DNA of 64,000 nt from Lamellibrachia satsuma (GCA_033239005.1 BSQZ01000028.1:638501-702500), one strand, 5' to 3'. Positions 1 to 11,416 are shown, counted from the first letter of the stretch. The notes: generated by a model not told the origin, from the sequence alone. Numbers and translations are program-made.

Positions 1-2260
1 GTGGTAAAACTCAAGAATTACCAACTGAAGTTACACGTCGACAAAACCGTACAACCAATCGCGCAACCAGTACGTCGTTTGCCAGTCGGTCTGCGAGAGA
101 AAGTAGAGAAGAAACTGGATGATCTACTGGAGAACGAGTTCATTGAAGAAGTTTCGAACACACCAACGACGTGGTTATCACCTCTTGTAGTAGTAGTCTA
201 ATGCGAAGAGCCAACAAGGCAATTGTGAGAGAGAGAGAGAGACATCCTATTCCAACCATTGAGGAAGTTCGCCAAGACTTAAGTAGGTCGACGGTGTTCA
301 GCAAGCTATATCTAAAATGGGGATTCCACCAAGTGGAGCTGGCAGAGGAGTTACGGAAAATAACTATATTCGTGACACACCGAGGATTGTACAGGTATCG
401 CAGGCTAATGTTTGGCATTGCCTCAGCACCTGAGAACTATCAGAAGATCGTGAAGGATGTACTGCGAGACTGCAAGGGAGCAGCAAACATAGCAGACGAC
501 GTGATCGTACATGGACGAGGTGTCAAGGAACACGACGAGAACTTGTTTGCCGTGCTGAATCGTCTCAAGGAGAGTGGCTTAACCCTGAACGGCGGTAAAT
601 GCAAGTTCAGATTACCAAGCCGAACTTCGCAGAGGTGGCCGAACCACTAAGAATCCTCACCCGAAAGGATCAGAAGTTCACATGGGGAGAGAGGACCAAG
701 AAGAAGCATTCAGAGAGCTGAAGAAGCTCATGACAAGCGCGGAGACGCTGGCTTACTTCAACAATGACTACAAAACACGCGTTGTAGCAGATGCAGGACC
801 AACAGGACTCGGAACAGTTCTGACACAGCTCCAGGAGGGACAATGGAGAGTTGTGGCATACGCGCCCAGGAACCTCACAACAGCAGAGCGGGGATACTCC
901 CAAACAGAGAAAGAGGCGTTGGCACTCGTGTGGACGTGTGAAAAGATTTCACCTATATGTGTATGGACATGAATTCGAATTGGCGACGGACCACAAACCG
1001 TTGGAGTGCATCTACAGCAGAACATCGAAGCCATCGGCGAGGATAGAAAGATGGGTGCTTCGTCTTCAAGGGAACCAGTACAAGGTGATCTACCGGCCAG
1101 GGAAAATAAACATTGCTGATGCGCTCTCACGACAAAATCAGACGACACCAAAAGACGAGAGTGGAGAAGAAATTGAGGTGGTGCGGATGATTGCTGAATA
1201 AAGCACACCAGTTGCTCTTACAGCACGTTACGTAGAAATTGAATCAGAAGAAGACGCAGAGCTGACCAGTGTGAGACACTACATACAACACGGGAACTGG
1301 CAGGAGTGCAAGATGCCATACTACACGTGTGTGAAGAATGAACTCTGTGTTCTTGGGAAGCTGGTGTTACGTGGGACAAGGATTGTAATACCAGGAAGAC
1401 TTCGAGATGATGTCCTACACCTTGCTCATGAAGGACACCAAGGGATCGTAAAGATGAAACAGCGGCTCAGAACCAAAGTCTGGTGGCCGAGAATGGACAA
1501 TGATGATGAGAAAATATGCAGATCATGCCATGGATGTCAAGTTGTGATTAAACTGAGTCCGCTAGAGCCGATGCAGAGAATTGAACCACTGACAGGACCG
1601 TGGCAAGACGTTGCTATAGACATAATGGGACCTTTGCTTACGGGCGAAAATCTGCTGGTGATAGTTGACTATTATAGTCGATTTTTCGAAGTTGTCATCA
1701 TGCAGTCGACTACAACCGAGAAAATCATCGGGGCTTTAATTCCTATCTTTGCCAAATATGGATACCCGTGTTCGGTGAAATCAGACAACGACAGTCAATT
1801 CCAATCTGAGTAATTCAAAAGTGTCTTACTAGAACATGGAATCGATCACCATACATCTCCACCTTTGTGGCCACAAGCAAATAGGGAGGTGGAGAGACAG
1901 AACCGAACACTTCTGAAAGCACTCAAAGTGGCTCATGTGGAAGGAAAGGGATGGAAAGGAGAACTCATGAAGTTTCTGTTGCCATACAGAACTACACCAC
2001 AAGTACGTACAGGTGTGACTTCAGCATATATCATGTTCGGCAGAGAGCTGAAAACAAAGTTGCCAGAACTTCGAAGTGACAAAAACATTCTGGACGAGAA
2101 TATTCGAGACCGTGATTGGAACCACAAACTAATTGCCAAAGCATATGCAGATAGCAAACGTGGAGCCATGTTAAGCCCAGTGTTACCTGGAGAACAAGTT
2201 CTACTAAAGAACACATGGACATGAGGATTGCAGGCCAATGCCACACTAGAAATGTGAAAA
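1..2260 (+). mobile_element. Ty3/gypsy retrotransposon pol remnant, copy 1 (5' end outside window)
   Basis: This is a decayed pol region read through several frames. Reverse transcriptase lies at 1-200 and 171-610, RNase H at 682-972 and 851-1201, and integrase at 1271-1813 and 1865-2224. The RT retains an ADD catalytic box (NIADDVIV) and the linker SAPENYQ. Its first catalytic Asp is lost: SKLYLKWGF stands where this family has an LDL motif. RNase H keeps Asp, Glu (QTEKEALAL) and Asp (ATDHKPLE) residues across a frameshift near 945. Integrase keeps an HHCC zinc site (about 1430-1535), Asp in AIDIMGP, Asp in KSDND and Glu in NREVERQN, but a stop at about 1811 cuts it. The RT thumb seems deleted near 610-640. 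It resembles K02A2.6-type gypsy elements and is not functional. Confidence 0.9.
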
Positions 2261-2439
2261 CGGTACAACAACCCGTCCAGTGGGTAAATGTCGACTGAAA
2301 ATAAGAAATCCCACGAATCGTCATAAATACAGTGTTGATTTCATAGTAGTAGACAAAGAATGCACGCCACTGTAAGGTCGGTAAGTTGCAGAATACTGGC
2401 AACTGATTACAGTAAACTACAAGAATCTGGCAGATATTC

Positions 2440-5174
2440 ACTCCACTCACGAATCTGAGGAACCTGTTGTATGTTTGACTATCCTGAGATAGTTGATGGT
2501 AGTCTGGGAACACTACCTGGAACAGTTCGTTTCCATGTCGATGATACTGTCCCACATGTAATCAGTAGACCCAGTAGGATAGCTGTTTTGTTGGATAAAG
2601 ATGTATCCCAGGAACTGGACAACCTAGTGAAGCAAGGTATAATCACTCCAGTAGATGAGCCGTCAGAGTGGGTGAGTCGGATGGCAGTCACTACTCGAAA
2701 GTCAAGAGAAATCTGAATCGACCCAGGACCTTTGAATGCAGCACTGAAGCGTTCAGACTACCAGCTTCCAACTATGGATTAAGTATTTACACGACTAGCC
2801 AACGCTCGAATAATCTCCAAACTTGATCTGGAGCAGGCGTTTTGGCTCTGCAAGATTGATGAAGAATCCAGTCGATACACAATATTTGCTACTCTTAGAG
2901 GCAGATATCGAAGGCTGAGATTACCCATCGGAACCAGTGTCAGGAGTGAGAAGTTCCAAAATAGGCTCAACCGAGCCTTAGATGATCGGAATACTCTGTG
3001 TAGCAGATGATATTCTATTCTACGGTTTTGGTGACACCACTGACGATGCTATGCGAGATCTCTACCAGAAGCTGAAGCTACTGCTTGGAAGATGTAGCCG
3101 ATTCGGAATCAGGCTGAACAAGTCAAAGTCTGTTTTCTGTCGAACTGAAATACATTTCCTTGGGCAATTGATAACGAGGGAAGGTCTGAAGCCAGACCCT
3201 GGAAAGGTTGATGCATTCCTAAATTTGCAGCGACCTACCTCTGTCCAGGAAATTCAACGACTGAACGGTGTAGTGAACTACCTAGCACGCTTCAGTCATG
3301 CAGCCACTGATGTTACTCACCCGATAGGATCAAACCTGAATGTGGGGACCAGAACATGAGAAGTCCTTTACGAATGTCAAGAAGCTTGTTACACTGGCTC
3401 CTGTACTTGTTGTACTGGCTCCTGTACTTATAATACTGGCTCCTGTACTTGTTACACTGGCTCCTGTACTTGTTACACTGGCTCCTGTACTTGTTACACT
3501 GGCTCCTGTACTGACATATTTTGATGTGAATAAACCTCTCACGATCCAGTGCGACTCTAGTGAGAAAGGAATGGTAGCAGTTTTACTAAGAGACAGCCGA
3601 GTACTACGTGAAGCAGAAACAAGGTATGCCCAGATTGAAAAGGAACTGATCGCAATTGTCTGGAGCCTAGAAAGGTTTCAACAGTGCACATTTGGCAAGC
3701 TTACATTCATTCAGAGTGACCATGATCCTCTGGGGTCACTGATGCGGATGATGATGCGTTTTATGAAATACGACACGGATATTGTTTACACCAAAGGTAC
3801 AAACATGAACATAGCTGACATGTTGTCTCGCGCCTTTCTCAAAAGTGTGAAATACTTGCCTATTGGAGAGAAATACCTGAAACAAATCCCACTGGAAATA
3901 CAGCGAGATGGGTATCTTGAAGCACTGAAACAAATCATCACTCATGGATGACCAGAGAACACGTGTGATGTTCCGCCTACTTTGGTACCATACTATGGCA
4001 TGCGAGATGAACTAACAACCCAGAATGGACTTATTTTCAGGGGTGAGCAGATCTTCATACCCCTTGGTCTGCGAGCTGACATGAAGAAAGCAGTTCACTC
4101 GTCTCACATAGGCATAGAAGGTTGTTTGAGGCGAGCTCGGGAATGTCTCTTCTGGCCAGGCATGACATCAGAGTCAAAGCACTATATCAGCACGTGTGAA
4201 ACATGCCGCATGTTTAAAACCGCACCTGCTAAAAATACGATGATGTTTCACGATGTCCCAGACAGACCATGGCAGAAAGTAGGGATTGACCTGTTCACTC
4301 TTGGATCTTCTGAGTATGTGATCACAGTAGACTATTTGACAAATTTGATCGCACAACCTCCAATGCAGTAATCCTGAAAGTGAAGGTTCATTTTGCTAGA
4401 TACGGAAAACCCTCCACTGTAATGCCAGACAACATCCGAGGAGTTCAGTAGGTTTGCGCAGACGTGTGACTTCTAACATGTTACTTCGAGTCTGCACTAT
4501 CCTAAATCCAATGGATAGTATAGTCTGCCGTTAAATCTGCCAAACGAATGCTGAACTAAACGCTTGAGTTTGGTGCTGACTAATATCTAGCACTACTGGA
4601 CATTCGTAATACACCAACAATGGATCTGCCTAGCCCTGCTCAACGACTACGTAACAGGCGTACACGCACGTTGCTACCCATGACAAATCGTCTGTTAGAG
4701 CCTCCGCTAGACACAAATCTCAAGTCCAAGATGATGTATGCAAAGTCCAAACAAGCAGCATATTATAACCGCAATGCTAGAGACTTGTGGACACAAAGAC
4801 GAGTGGACACAAAATCAGCATCATACCGTCGAAACAGCGCAAATGAAGCAGATCCTTTAAGTGACCACACGCATTCACCAGTCACAGCCACTCCAGTGAA
4901 GCAACCAGCCAGGACTGCAGTGTATACATATACACCAATTTGCCAGTCCAAGACAAGTACTCTGTCAGAGCACACCGCAGTATCTACTTCCATTTGGACC
5001 ACAACAGGCAAGACAGCTACACCAATTTGCCAGTCCAAGACAAGTGCTCTGTCAGAGCATACCGCAGCATATACTTCCGTATGCACTACACCAGGCAAGA
5101 CAGCTACACTTGTACCAACGAGAATATCACAGAGCTCAAACAAAGGCATCCCAGCTGTAAAATTTAGCCTGTGA
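2440..5174 (+). mobile_element. Ty3/gypsy retrotransposon pol remnant, copy 2
   Basis: A second, different gypsy pol lies directly downstream of copy 1 in the same orientation. RT starts about 2471 and continues across a stop at 2713 and a shift near 2985. It keeps SKLDLEQAFW with the catalytic Asp and a VADD box near 3005. RNase H lies at 3340-3951 (QCDSSEKG; QIEKELIAIVW). The integrase zinc-binding region and first core Asp lie at 3982-4371, after which the core is lost to frameshifts. A C-terminal tail at 4620-5174 has the SPAQRLRNRRTRTLLP motif typical of gypsy integrase ends, then an imperfect duplication of a TPICQSKT-containing segment (about 4933-5105). No gag or protease is visible, so copy 2 is probably 5'-truncated or fused to copy 1. 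Confidence 0.88.
3385..3510 (+). repeat. 21-bp in-frame minisatellite inside gypsy RNase H
   Basis: Six head-to-tail 21-bp units encode the heptad VTLAPVL and variants (VVLAPVL, IILAPVL). They sit where gypsy elements have one copy of the linker just before the RNase H beta strand TYFD. Because 21 is divisible by 3, the frame stays open across the array. Confidence 0.93.
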
Positions 5175-5690
5175 ACAGATGAATAGTGAACATTGGTGAA
5201 GAGTGAATACTGATGTCATGAAACATTTATAGCAGCTGAGAAGATATTGAACATGATTAATTATATAATCTAATGAACATTGATACTATCATAATGTGTA
5301 GCAGCTGAGAAGGCTATGAATGCTGTTGACTATGTAATTCACCGAAGTCCAATGCTATGATACTAATAAGCTCTTAATTTTATGCGGAAAGAATATTTTT
5401 CTACCATGTTTCATTTGCTTACTACTAGATGGCTAGCATTTGTTTTTTTAACTGAATTATCATATAATTGGTAGCATATTACCATACGGTATTAATTGCA
5501 CTGTTTAAAAAAAACAATAAAGACGGATGTTGTATTATCACTGAGTTCCAGTCTGGTGACTACAGTGGCACCACCTAGCAGACTCGCCCCTCCTGTGAAC
5601 TTGGCTAATAAAATGTGCTTGGTTCTATAACTTCGTGGCAATGTTATAAATAATTGGGTGAGCAGCAACCCAAAACAACACAGAGTATCT
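5175..5690 (+). other. 3' flank of gypsy copy 2, possible LTR remnant
   Basis: The segment is AT-rich and non-coding. Two short related segments both contain TAGCAGCTGAGAAG (about 5231 and 5297). A polyadenylation-type AATAAA occurs at 5516-5521. Position after integrase and the AATAAA suggest an LTR, but no second LTR copy or clean TG...CA termini can be paired here, so the boundary is not defined. Confidence 0.35.
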
Positions 5691-6530
5691 ACTAAGCTCT
5701 GCCGGTATGCACATAACCGAATCTATGTATGTATGTATGGAGTGAGCTGTCGAACGACGGATCTCGTACCGAATCAGTTGTGTTTTTTCTGGTGACTGTG
5801 TCAGCCGATTGGCGACGCGCACTGGCATCCACATATAGTGCAGTCATAGGTGGTCGCTGGTCCTTGCGGAGGTTGACCATATTTCCGTTGTGTTCTTTGC
5901 TGATGTCCACAGATAGTGCAGTCATATGTGGTCGCAGGTCCCTGCGGGGTTTGACCAATCTGCCTCTGTGTTCTTTGTTGATGTCCACAGAGAGTGCAGT
6001 CATAGATGGTCGCAGGTCCCTGCGGAGGTTGACCATTCTTCGGCTGTGTTCTTTGTTGATGTCCACAGATAGTGCAGTCATAGTTGGTCGCAGGTCCCTG
6101 CGGAGGTTGACCATTCTTCCGATGTGTTCTTCGGTCTTTGATTATTTGTAGTTGTTTCTGCTCGAAGTCCTGTACACCCGTGCGACTAGTATGACACCAC
6201 AGAGGGCGATTTGTTGCTGTCGTTTCCCACGTATTACTAGGGGTGGAACAGGACTTCAGCGTTGATTTTAGCACGTCTTTGTTTCTTTTTCTTTGGAGGC
6301 CGCTTGTTCGGCAACCGATTTTCAGTTGGCCATAGAACATCGCCTTAGATATGCGGTCATCAATCAGGTGATCAGATCACCGGAGTTCTGCTCTCGTTTG
6401 ATGTGTTCCGCATTGGTCTATTACTTCAATGTTTGTCACAAGATCTTGCCATTTGATGCCTTCTATCCGTAAAGCAGGGTTGTAAGTACGACGGCACAAT
6501 ACACGTTGATTTTCGTGCTCAGGCACCACA
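5690..6530 (-). mobile_element. LINE (non-LTR) ORF2 C-terminal fragment
   Basis: Read on the minus strand from about 6530, the translation runs IEGIKWQDLVTNIEVIDQCG, a stop region, then FYGQLKIG, an LKSC/W block, and a Cys-rich end with CTICG. This is the usual order of the post-RT tail of LINEs whose ORF2 ends in a CxxC...H zinc knuckle (knowledge of the family). Only the last 250 or so codons remain. The 3' end runs into a CATA microsatellite (about 5725-5740), consistent with a LINE tail. The zinc-knuckle segment is repeated four times. Confidence 0.8.
5837..6145 (-). repeat. 78-bp in-frame repeat duplicating a LINE zinc-knuckle module
   Basis: Four units start at 5837, 5915, 5993 and 6071, with exact 78-bp spacing. 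On the minus strand each encodes 26 residues containing QPPQGPAT then YDCTICGHQQRTQ. The unit length keeps the frame, so one LINE C-terminus carries four copies of the CxxC module instead of one. Confidence 0.9.
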
Positions 6531-6539
6531 AATGTAGTT

Positions 6540-6862
6540 GCTGTATAGGTATATCATTATTAATTTAGATGTACTCTGAGAACAAATAATTCAGAGAATG
6601 TGGTTATTTTAATCATGCAAATAGTTTCGTATTATTTAACCAATGAAGCAAGTTGCACATTCCCGTTAAGCGAAAACACATTACGCAGTAATATCAAATA
6701 ATTGTGTATGTATTCAGGTACAAATAACAGCGAAAAAGTTATTGTTCCTTTCCATATCGAAACAGAAAAGTGAGTATTCTAAACGGTGAATTGCTAACAA
6801 CTTCCACCACTGTAAATGTATTGGTGTACATGACTAATTATGTGTCTCTGTCCATGAATAGA
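6540..6862. other. AT-rich spacer
   Basis: No open frame with recognisable content, no RNA gene and no clear repeat is visible between the LINE fragment and the tandem repeat that follows. Confidence 0.5.
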
Positions 6863-7140
6863 TCTTCGGACGAGTCAAATAATTAGTACAGCAGTCCATA
6901 AATCTGTGTTACACTGTTCGGACGAGTCAAACGATGAAGACATCAGTCCATAAATTTACGTTACACTGTTCGGAAGAGTCAAACAATAAAGACATCAGTC
7001 CATAAATCTACGGTACACAGTTCAGACGAGTCAAACGACAAAGACATCAGTCCATGAATCAATGCACTGCAGTTCGGACGATTCAAACAATTGGGACATC
7101 GGCCCATGACTCGAAGCAGCATTGTTCGGATGAGTCTAAA
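6863..7140 (-). repeat. 52-bp tandem repeat downstream of the fibrinogen-domain gene
   Basis: Six imperfect units of 51-53 bp begin with TTCGGACGAGTC or close variants near 6865, 6917, 6968, 7020, 7073 and 7126. The array directly follows the stop codon of the minus-strand gene, so it would lie in its 3' UTR or flank. Read on the minus strand, the unit shares GACTCGTCCGAACAGTG and a weaker second half with the 57-bp array at 18.3-18.9 kb. Confidence 0.85.
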
Positions 7141-7142
7141 AG

Positions 7143-8405
7143 TCAAAGTCCAAACACTGACCAAAAGTGTGTCTCCTCCTCTGCGGCTCTTTCTTCCTCT
7201 TCCAGTAATCGCTGACGTTCCTCTTCCTTCTTCTCTTCATTTCGCTTCTTCTGCTTCTCAACAATGAAGCACATGGTGAGAGCCGTAGCGACGACGAGCA
7301 GAGCAATAACACATGCGATCACGAAGATGGGGCTTGATCTCAACGCAGCCGGTGTCGGTGGCTTTTCCGTCATTTCTCTTGTCGCCGTCGTCGTCGTCGT
7401 CGTCGTCGTCGTAATTTTTCTTGTCATTGTTGTCGTTATTTTGGTGCCGCACAATGGACCGGTGAAGCCTGCAGCACATTTGCACAAAGTTGTCTGTTTC
7501 GTGGCGTCGTACAAGCATAACCCGTTGTTCTCGCACGTGTTTGGCTTCTCACACTTTACGCCACAGTGCGTCTTCGGGCAGACGCAGCGGTGACTGCTGC
7601 TGGCTGCCACGTACTCGCAAACGCCATTATTCAAACACGGGTTGTTACATGCGCGAGAACCACTATCTGACGCCCGAAATAACATATGTGATCCTCGCAA
7701 CGCCTGACTGCCTTTGAAACTGTCCACGTATATTGAGTTATAGCTGTTTGTGTTATTTGGTTCATATTTTCCATTCAGGAATATTATTACACATTGCCCG
7801 AACCACCACCCGCCGCTGTACACTTTTGTGCACCTGCCACTATTACCGGTGTGATCTTTCGTCAAAAACTTCTTGTTTCTTTGGTAATTCATATCTCTGG
7901 CTTTCATGTTAATTAGGGAACCTGTATTTCCATACTGTAACTTGTAGTATTCTGATTCTTTCTCCAAACGGAAGTTTTCAGCTTGCATAGAACAAAATGT
8001 GTTGTCGTATGCAACGGCTCCAACATGAAGTTGACACGTATATTTATTTGTTAGTTGGTAAACAATTTCGTTTCCCAGCCACAGTTCCGTGTCAGGTCCG
8101 CCTTGTTCTCCGAATCCATTTTTGTAATCTTCCCAAAGTCGTGTGAAATTGACTCTACCATTCACTCTGCGCTGGTACACGATCCACCCGCCCCCTGAAG
8201 TTATTTGATCACACGACACCTTCGTATTAGCAAGGCTAGGTATGCCCGGGTAGATGGTATGAGGTCCATCTTTCGCAGTGGACACTCGAAAACATTTCAA
8301 GTCGACACAGTCCTTCGGTTTGCAGGTATTTTGGCAGAACACGGCAGCCCATAAGACCGTAAAGAAAGCGACGACGCGGCATTTGTTTGCCAGGTTGCCA
8401 TACAT
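7143..8405 (-). CDS. Membrane-anchored fibrinogen-domain/EGF protein
   Basis: The product is a 420-residue predicted type I surface protein in one uninterrupted exon. Residues 1-25 are a signal peptide (hydrophobic VVAFFTVLWAAVF). Residues 33-244 are a fibrinogen C-terminal domain with GGGWIVYQRR, the WEDYKNGFG block, GGWWFGQC and LNGKY. The Ca-binding Asp cluster normally before GGWW is weak (TKDHTGNSGRC). Two EGF-like modules follow (about 252-286 and 287-319, six Cys each), then a Thr-rich stalk (323-350) and one membrane helix (359-382, IFVIACVIALLVVATALTM). A 38-residue Lys/Arg then Glu-rich cytoplasmic tail ends it. Fibrinogen-related proteins bind glycans or act in recognition and adhesion; the ligand here is unknown. 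The start was chosen because it gives a signal peptide. The domain order (fibrinogen N-terminal to EGFs, then membrane anchor) and the lack of introns are unusual. It may be a retrocopy or a naturally single-exon family. Confidence 0.9.
   Translation of the reverse strand: MYGNLANKCRVVAFFTVLWAAVFCQNTCKPKDCVDLKCFRVSTAKDGPHTIYPGIPSLANTKVSCDQITSGGGWIVYQRRVNGRVNFTRLWEDYKNGFGEQGGPDTELWLGNEIVYQLTNKYTCQLHVGAVAYDNTFCSMQAENFRLEKESEYYKLQYGNTGSLINMKARDMNYQRNKKFLTKDHTGNSGRCTKVYSGGWWFGQCVIIFLNGKYEPNNTNSYNSIYVDSFKGSQALRGSHMLFRASDSGSRACNNPCLNNGVCEYVAASSSHRCVCPKTHCGVKCEKPNTCENNGLCLYDATKQTTLCKCAAGFTGPLCGTKITTTMTRKITTTTTTTTTATREMTEKPPTPAALRSSPIFVIACVIALLVVATALTMCFIVEKQKKRNEEKKEEERQRLLEEEERAAEEETHFWSVFGL
7381..7413 (-). 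repeat. Trinucleotide (CGT)n encoding part of the Thr stalk
   Basis: About ten GTC/CGT triplets lie inside the fibrinogen-domain gene. On the coding strand they read as ACG codons, giving nine Thr in a row in the juxtamembrane stalk, so stalk length may vary between alleles. Confidence 0.9.
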
Positions 8406-8534
8406 CTCCTTCTACGAAAACAACTCCGCACCAACAAGGCCACGTTGTTCGTCGATTGTTTCTGTGTGACGTAACGCAATTATATCAAATAAGACGAAGC
8501 CTCGGTTTCCCAGGCTCCGCGCTGTGGCGCCACT

Positions 8535-8700
8535 TTTGTCGCACACATCTTCGCCTGGATGCAGAGTGGGGTTAACCTTTCATTGTGACGGAAATTGTGT
8601 ATACTCCCACATTCTGGGTGAATACATAATTATGTAGACTTGTTAAAACCTAATCCGGGCATTTGGCTAATTAAAAATTAAAGTTAAGTTTTATCCGTTT
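8535..8700 (-). repeat. Upstream flank of fibrinogen-domain gene, shared with 19.18-19.35 kb
   Basis: The segment contains TCTTCGCCTGGATGCAGAG, a TTGTGACGGAAATTGTGTAT stretch and ATACATAAT. The same ordered blocks, with substitutions, occur in the same orientation at 19180-19350. It lies 130-300 bp upstream of the start codon, so it may hold the promoter. No TATA box or other core element could be assigned. Confidence 0.65.
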
Positions 8701-8849
8701 ATAAGATGCAATTCGAATTAACAAGATTTGCCATCCGAGCAAAAGGCCCAGATGGCAAGTGGGCAAAGAAGTCATTGGCTTATCGAGAGTCCAACATTGT
8801 TCTTCTACGTGTATCCCGTCCTCCTGAAATATGTGTAAACCTTGTTTTT

Positions 8850-9993
8850 AAACATAGTCACGTGCAAGCAGTTATACAATTCGTAGACAATTTGTTCCAT
8901 TCATTTATTATCCTTTGTGAGAACGAGTACTTCCTGATATCCAATCTACACTGATCCTTTACTAATTTGACCTTATGTCCTCTAGTTCTGCTATCTTTCT
9001 TGAGTGAGAAAAACATATTTCTATCAATATTTTCATACCCATTCAATATCTTAAAAACTTCAATCTGATCTCCTCTTAACCTCCTTGTCTCTAGAGTTGT
9101 TAAACCACATTCTTTCAGGCGATCTTCATAACTAAGGTCTCTCAAATCTGGAATAATTTTACTTGCTCTCCTTTGTATGCGTTCAAGGGTATTTGTATCC
9201 TTACGATATGGTCTCCAAGCTTTTAAACAGTATTCTAAATAAGGTCTAACTATTGCTTTATACAGAGGTACAATTAGGTTTTTTCCTTGTATGTTATGTT
9301 TCTACTAATCAACCCAAGAATTTGATTACCTTATGAAGCTGCAATACCACACTGCTCTGAAACTTTCGTTTCATCACAATCAGTGTTAACCTTTCTGAAC
9401 AAGTTTGGGTTATCCGCAAATGTCAGTACGTTACTTGTTATGTTGTCGTCTAAGTAATTAATGTATATTAAGAATAATAAAAGTCCCAATATTGATCCTT
9501 ATTGTACCCCACTCAAAACTGATTTCCAGTTTGAAACGTCTCCATCTACTACAACACGCTGTCTTCTGCCAGTCAGGCATTGTTCTATCCAGTCAATTAT
9601 GCCATCCCCGATACCTTGGGCTTTTAGTTTAAATAATAATCTTAGAGGTGGCACTTTGTCAAACGCTTTCAGAAAATCTAAGTAGATAATATCTACTGGC
9701 GATCCCTCGTCTATCCACTTGGTGATTTCTTCCAAAAAACATAACATATTTGTTAAACATGACCTCGCTTTTAGGAATCCATCTTGAGATGAATTTAGTA
9801 ATTTATGCCTAACAACGAAGTTTACCATATGGCCTTTAACTAACCTTTGTAATAATCTACAAATCACTGACGTTAAACTCATTGGTCTGTAATTCTCTGA
9901 CTTATTTCTCGAACCCTTTTTAAATAATGGTATGATGTTTGCTTCTTTCGATTCAAAAGGAACAACTCCCTCTTTTAATAACAAGTTGAACAT
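8850..9993 (-). mobile_element. CR1/Jockey-like LINE, RT fragment and 3' end
   Basis: On the minus strand, 9993-9499 encodes RT with NIIPLFKKGSRNKSENYRP, the LDFLKAFDKVP catalytic block (first Asp) and YL. The next part is broken by stops; in the region expected to hold the F/YADD box (about 9400-9440) it reads TFADN. The 3' end at 9145-8858 encodes RDLSYEDRLKECGL, RTRGHKVKL and QRIINEWNKL, the conserved C-terminal tail of CR1-like elements. The endonuclease is absent. It is 5'-truncated and mutated. Confidence 0.88.
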
Positions 9994-9999
9994 CCTTTA

Positions 10000-10284
10000 A
10001 GCTTCGATTACTTGATTATTTGAACATCTCGATAATGACGTCGATTGGCTGCTGGCGCTTCGTGGGGACGCCTACACAAAATGGAATGGTGACAGTTGGT
10101 AACAACGAGACCACGCTTCTGCGGCCAAACTCTCTTCTCGGCGAATTCAGAATGCGAGCGAGAGTAGGATAAGCGAGACTACGGCGAAAAATGTAAGGGT
10201 CATGCCTCAGTTACACTTCCTAGTGTGTAGGGCATTTGAGCAGGCACATTGGCAAGTTTGCTGGTAGAACCTGTTGACAGTGTA
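10000..10284. other. Unassigned spacer
   Basis: No convincing gene, RNA or repeat was seen between the LINE 5' truncation and the duplicated segment that follows. Confidence 0.4.
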
Positions 10285-10482
10285 ACTGTGGATTTTTAGA
10301 TGATTTCAATAGGAGGAAGGATTTTTGGAAATGTTTTCGCAACATTTCACGTGTGCATAGTAATTCATGCAGAAAGGTGTAAACATTGACGGGAACGACA
10401 CGTTCAGCCATTTTAAAAAGAGTTAGAAATGTTTTTACTAAACTCTATCAGCGTGTCAATGAAATGATGATAACGGCAGGGG
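10285..10482 (+). repeat. Segment duplicated in inverted orientation at 20.34-20.53 kb
   Basis: Blocks GATGATTTCAATAGG, GGATTTTTGGAAATG, TAATTCATGCA, GAGTTAGAAAT and GATGATAACGGCAGG match, in the same order, the reverse complement of 20525-20338. Neither copy keeps an open frame across the whole segment. The identity of the source sequence is unknown. Confidence 0.7.
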
Positions 10483-10598
10483 CGTGGTGGTCGCGTATGG
10501 GGCGTGGTGGTGGCGTGGTAGAGCGTCAGACTTTTCAGTCAAAAGGTTCAAAACCACCTCCGCCGTTTCAATGCTTAGGTAACAATATCATTGCCAAT
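10483..10598 (+). mobile_element. tRNA-derived SINE fragment
   Basis: GGCGTGGTAGAGCGTCAGAC resembles a tRNA D-arm/anticodon region. It is followed by a degraded B-box and the tail CCACCTCCGCCGTTTC. The same tail follows the B-box of the better preserved SINE at 28865. It sits exactly at the end of the duplicated segment 10285-10482. Confidence 0.6.
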
Positions 10599-10599
10599 T

Positions 10600-11143
10600 A
10601 AGCGGCTTTTTTTCCGACTACGTTTCTTCACTTGAACCTACCTCTCCAATTGAGCTCAGCTTTGTTAGATAAGCAGTTAGACGCCTAATTAATGACACCC
10701 TATTGTTAGCATCAAGAATTTGAGTTCAAAGTGTTACGTCAGATGACTGAATATTTTAAGTGCTGCATCTTTTGTAGTTTTCTGAAGTTTACTGGCCTCT
10801 GCGTAAACATGCCCAGGATCGTGACTTCTAATTACTATTGACATAGTTGGCGGTGCTTTTGAGTCTGACAAAGGGGCAGCCGGCCCGTGTCCCGAATCTG
10901 ATGGGTAGCTGCTAGGCCGTGACTGACCCTAATTGCGAGGTTTATCTGTGGATACTCTGGCAATTTTGCAACCAGTTGCCGGCCCTATTAGCAAATAGCG
11001 AGGTGACCCTATTATCGGGACGAATGTCCTATTCTTTACTATGGAAATGATATGGGATTGACCCAACGTGACCCTAATTGCGAGGTGACCCAACCACCTA
11101 AGTGACCAAATACCGAGGTTCCACTTTACATTATTGGCGGTGC
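10600..11143. other. Non-coding stretch with repeated short blocks
   Basis: The phrase GTGACCCTAATTGCGAGGT and close variants recur at about 10922-10941 and 11069-11088. Nothing coding was seen. Confidence 0.4.
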
Positions 11144-11286
<143 letters not shown>

Positions 11287-11416
11287 ACTGAGAGGTATAT
11301 ATGACTGACTGAGAGGTCTCAGTCAGTCGTAATCATATGTAATTCTAATTACGAAACGAGGGGGACACTGGTGTCGTTCTACTTGCATAAAGGGTTAATA
11401 TTAGCCGGCTGCTAAT

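Noticed and set aside
11111..11128. TACCGAGGTTCCACTTTA as a Tigger/pogo-type transposon end
   Set aside because: It resembles the common GAACCTCGGTA terminus, but no partner end was found.
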